This document shows positions 30,223 to 31,972 of a stretch of DNA of 31,972 nucleotides, one piece after another. The DNA comes from Rhodoferax sp. Its GTDB lineage: Bacteria; Pseudomonadota; Gammaproteobacteria; Burkholderiales; Burkholderiaceae_C. Both the position numbers and the translations under genes were made by a program. The notes beneath the pieces were generated by a model. It saw only the letters and a list, made by a program, of their open reading frames with translations. It ran no database searches and was not told the DNA's origin. The DNA lies in contig JARXAU010000112.1 in NCBI GenBank assembly GCA_029865675.1, positions 1 through 31,972 on the forward strand, read 5' to 3'. Each line of letters opens with the position of its first letter. The first letter of the stretch is position 1.

Positions 30223-31304
30223 AGCGCCACTTCCGTGCGGTCTGGGGTTGGAGTGATGGAAACAGAGGGTGTCACGGTGGTTTGCACAGCGTCGGCGTCT
30301 CGGGTGCGCGCCGGAATGCGGTCCATGCGCTCGCTCAATCGGTCTAAATATGCGGCCACGGCGGCGACTTGGCTGGCGCTGTCTTCCAGCGCGTTCATGC
30401 TGTTGCGAAACGCTTCCCCACCGGGCAGTTCGCGCACATACCAGCCAATGTGTTTGCGCGCCGTGCGCACGCCGCTGAATTCGCCGTAGAGGCTGTAATG
30501 GTCGTGCAGGTGTTCGATGAGCAGGCGCTTGACTTCGCTGAGCAGCGGCGGCGCCAGGTGCTCGCCAGTGGCCAAAAAGTGGGCGATTTCACGGAAAATC
30601 CAGGGCTGGCCCTGGGCGGCACGTCCAATCATGATGGCGTCTGCACCGGTCCGTGTAAGCACCTCAAGCGCTTTCTCAGGGCTGCTGATGTCGCCGTTGG
30701 CCACCACGGGAATATGCAGTGCGGCTTTGACTGCGGCAACCGTGTCGTATTCGGCCGCGCCCTTGTAGCCCTGCTCACGGGTGCGACCGTGCACGGTGAC
30801 CATTTGCACGCCCGCATCTTGCGCGGCCAGGGCGATGGAGAGCGCGTTTTTGTGGCTCTGGCACCAGCCGGTGCGCATTTTCAGCGTTACCGGCACGCCA
30901 GACGGTGAGCAGGCTTGCACCACGGCATCGATGATGGACAAGGCGAGCGCCTCGTCTTGCATCAGGGCCGACCCAGCCCATTGGTTGCACACTTTTTTGG
31001 CCGGGCAGCCCATATTGATATCGATGATTTGTGCACCGCGGTCCACGTTGTAACGCGCCGCATCGGCCATCATGGCGGCATCGGTACCGGCAATTTGCAC
31101 CGCAATCGGCCCCGGCTCGCCGTCATGGTTGGCGCGGCGTGAGGTCTTAAGCGTGTCCCACAAATCGCGGCGCGAGGTAACCATTTCACTGACCGCATAA
31201 CCCGCACCCAAGCGTTTGCACAACTGCCGAAAAGGACGGTCCGTTACCCCCGCCATGGGCGCGACGAAAAGAGAGTTTGCCAAGGCAAATGGGCCGATAA
31301 ACAT
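30219..31304 (-). CDS. dusB: tRNA-dihydrouridine synthase DusB
   Basis: An FMN-dependent enzyme that reduces uridine to dihydrouridine in tRNA. It has 361 residues, about 40 more than E. coli DusB. The TIM-barrel opens LFVAPMAGVTDRPFRQLCKR; the catalytic cysteine is Cys100 in DINMGCPAKKVCNQWAGSAL; FMN-binding blocks are VTVHGRTREQGYKG, PVVANGDI and ADAIMIGRAAQGQPWIF. The last 30 residues (about 332-361, Thr/Ser/Pro-rich) form a low-complexity tail. The start at 31304 has no ribosome site in the C-rich CTCCCCTTCGCTC ahead. TAGAAT (31367-31362) is a possible -10. It is first in a coupled dusB-fis-purH operon. Confidence 0.96.
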   Translation of the reverse strand: MFIGPFALANSLFVAPMAGVTDRPFRQLCKRLGAGYAVSEMVTSRRDLWDTLKTSRRANHDGEPGPIAVQIAGTDAAMMADAARYNVDRGAQIIDINMGCPAKKVCNQWAGSALMQDEALALSIIDAVVQACSPSGVPVTLKMRTGWCQSHKNALSIALAAQDAGVQMVTVHGRTREQGYKGAAEYDTVAAVKAALHIPVVANGDISSPEKALEVLTRTGADAIMIGRAAQGQPWIFREIAHFLATGEHLAPPLLSEVKRLLIEHLHDHYSLYGEFSGVRTARKHIGWYVRELPGGEAFRNSMNALEDSASQVAAVAAYLDRLSERMDRIPARTRDADAVQTTVTPSVSITPTPDRTEVAL

Positions 31305-31478
31305 GAGCGAAGGGGAGAGGATTGGCGGGCAGAAGTCGGCCCAAGCGGAGTAGGGAAGACGATTCTACCTGCCTCAAATTTAAGCAGGAGGGGGCAGCAG
31401 TCAGACATGCTGCTCGCAACAAGCTTGCTTGAGCCGCCCGAGGGGGCTGATAGCAGAGCTGCCTATACTGACCGAGCC

Positions 31479-31955
31479 ATGGAATCGTTTGTCCACTCTA
31501 TTCTCGAGTTGCTCGCTTTGCCGGAGTACGGCTTGGTGACGATATTCGTCGTTTCCTTTCTTTCGGCAACCTTGCTTCCACTGGGCTCGGAACCCGCGGT
31601 ACTGGGGCTGATCAAGCTCAATCCTGCCCAGTATTGGTCGGTGATTTGCGTCGCCACCGTGGGCAACACATTGGGCGGGGCAGCGGACTGGTGGATAGGT
31701 TACGGCGCGAGCAAACTCGCGCCACTTGGAAAGCCCAACTCGGCCCACAACCGGGCCTTGACCTGGCTGAATAAGCTGGGTCCCAAGGCCTGCTTGTTGG
31801 GCTGGCTCCCTTTGGTGGGTGACCCTTTATGCTCGGTGGCAGGCTGGCTGAAAATGCCATTTTGGCCCTGCGTGGGCTATATGCTGATCGGCAAATTTAT
31901 CCGCTATGTGCTGCTAACGTATGCATTTTTTACCGCGATGCATTGGGTCCCCTGA
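31479..31955 (+). CDS. YqaA-family (DedA-related) inner-membrane protein
   Basis: A 158-residue membrane protein resembling E. coli YqaA, a short relative of the DedA/SNARE-associated family (VTT domain) linked to lipid transport. Features are a first hydrophobic segment LVTIFVVSFLSATLLPLGSE, GNTLGGAADWWIGYG with the conserved glycines, a central amphipathic stretch, WLPLVGDPLCSVAGWLKMP and a final segment YVLLTYAFFTAMHW. I start at the ATG at 31479 (MESFVHSIL); a longer frame from 31407 has a hydrophilic extension and no family match. TATACT at 31464-31469 is a -10-like box very close to this start. The stop is inside the window, so the gene is complete. Confidence 0.9.
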   Translation: MESFVHSILELLALPEYGLVTIFVVSFLSATLLPLGSEPAVLGLIKLNPAQYWSVICVATVGNTLGGAADWWIGYGASKLAPLGKPNSAHNRALTWLNKLGPKACLLGWLPLVGDPLCSVAGWLKMPFWPCVGYMLIGKFIRYVLLTYAFFTAMHWVP

Positions 31956-31972
31956 ATTGGGCGCAAATCTAC

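Noticed and set aside
31368..31388. CCTGC/GCAGG repeat upstream of dusB and the YqaA-type gene
   Set aside because: Five pairs with an 11-base loop is expected by chance in this GC-rich sequence.
1..31972. CRISPR array, tRNA or rRNA genes, prophage or toxin-antitoxin pair
   Set aside because: No regularly spaced repeats, no cloverleaf or rRNA sequence recognised, and almost all coding space is taken by identifiable housekeeping genes.

Overview
The window looks like a housekeeping stretch of a betaproteobacterial chromosome (Burkholderiales, most like Comamonadaceae such as Rhodoferax or Polaromonas). This rests on protein resemblance, moderately high GC and gene order: the alaA-hom-thrC-moeA-moaD-moaE run, the rpsF-priB-rpsR-rplI cluster followed by dnaB, divergent ppsA/ppsR, and surE-pcm-nlpD. 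I see no tRNA, rRNA, CRISPR array, prophage or intact insertion sequence. Genus and species are inference.

Layout. 1-2.6 kb: the 5' part of propionyl-CoA synthetase prpE (cut by the window edge), an isochorismatase-type hydrolase, and a divergent secreted NlpC/P60 cell-wall hydrolase. 2.7-6 kb: the disaggregase clpB behind a good sigma-32-type heat-shock promoter, and a divergent unrecognised gene. 6-12.1 kb: a six-gene minus-strand block that makes alanine (alaA) and threonine (hom, thrC, overlapping by one base) and then the dithiolene and molybdenum steps of molybdenum cofactor (moeA, moaD, moaE). 12.2-15.1 kb: plus-strand Mth938-like protein, a Bcp/PrxQ peroxiredoxin with a strong terminator behind it, and a PIN-PhoH ATPase. 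15.2-18.2 kb: dnaB, then rplI, rpsR, priB and rpsF, which read rpsF to rplI on the minus strand and end at a terminator before dnaB. The rpsF leader holds a TATAAT box, a terminator-like hairpin and a small CCG-loop hairpin, so it may be an autoregulatory attenuator. 18.4-21.9 kb: PEP synthase ppsA and, divergently, its regulatory kinase/phosphorylase. 21.9-23.2 kb: an HbpS/GlcG-type protein and a Bax-inhibitor-1 membrane protein. 23.3-27.2 kb: surE-pcm-nlpD-rlmD; rpoS, usually found after nlpD, is absent here. 27.3-28.3 kb: a zinc-free MDR quinone oxidoreductase. 28.3-28.4 kb: a perfect 28-bp palindrome between convergent genes. 28.4-31.3 kb: dusB-fis-purH, each junction an ATGA stop/start overlap. 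31.5-31.96 kb: a complete YqaA-type membrane protein.

I did not find a clearly novel multi-gene system. The best leads are regulatory or structural: the 28-bp palindrome, the rpsF leader, the missing rpoS at its usual site, an operator-like palindrome ahead of prpE, possible leaderless or TTG starts, and one unrecognised protein next to clpB.
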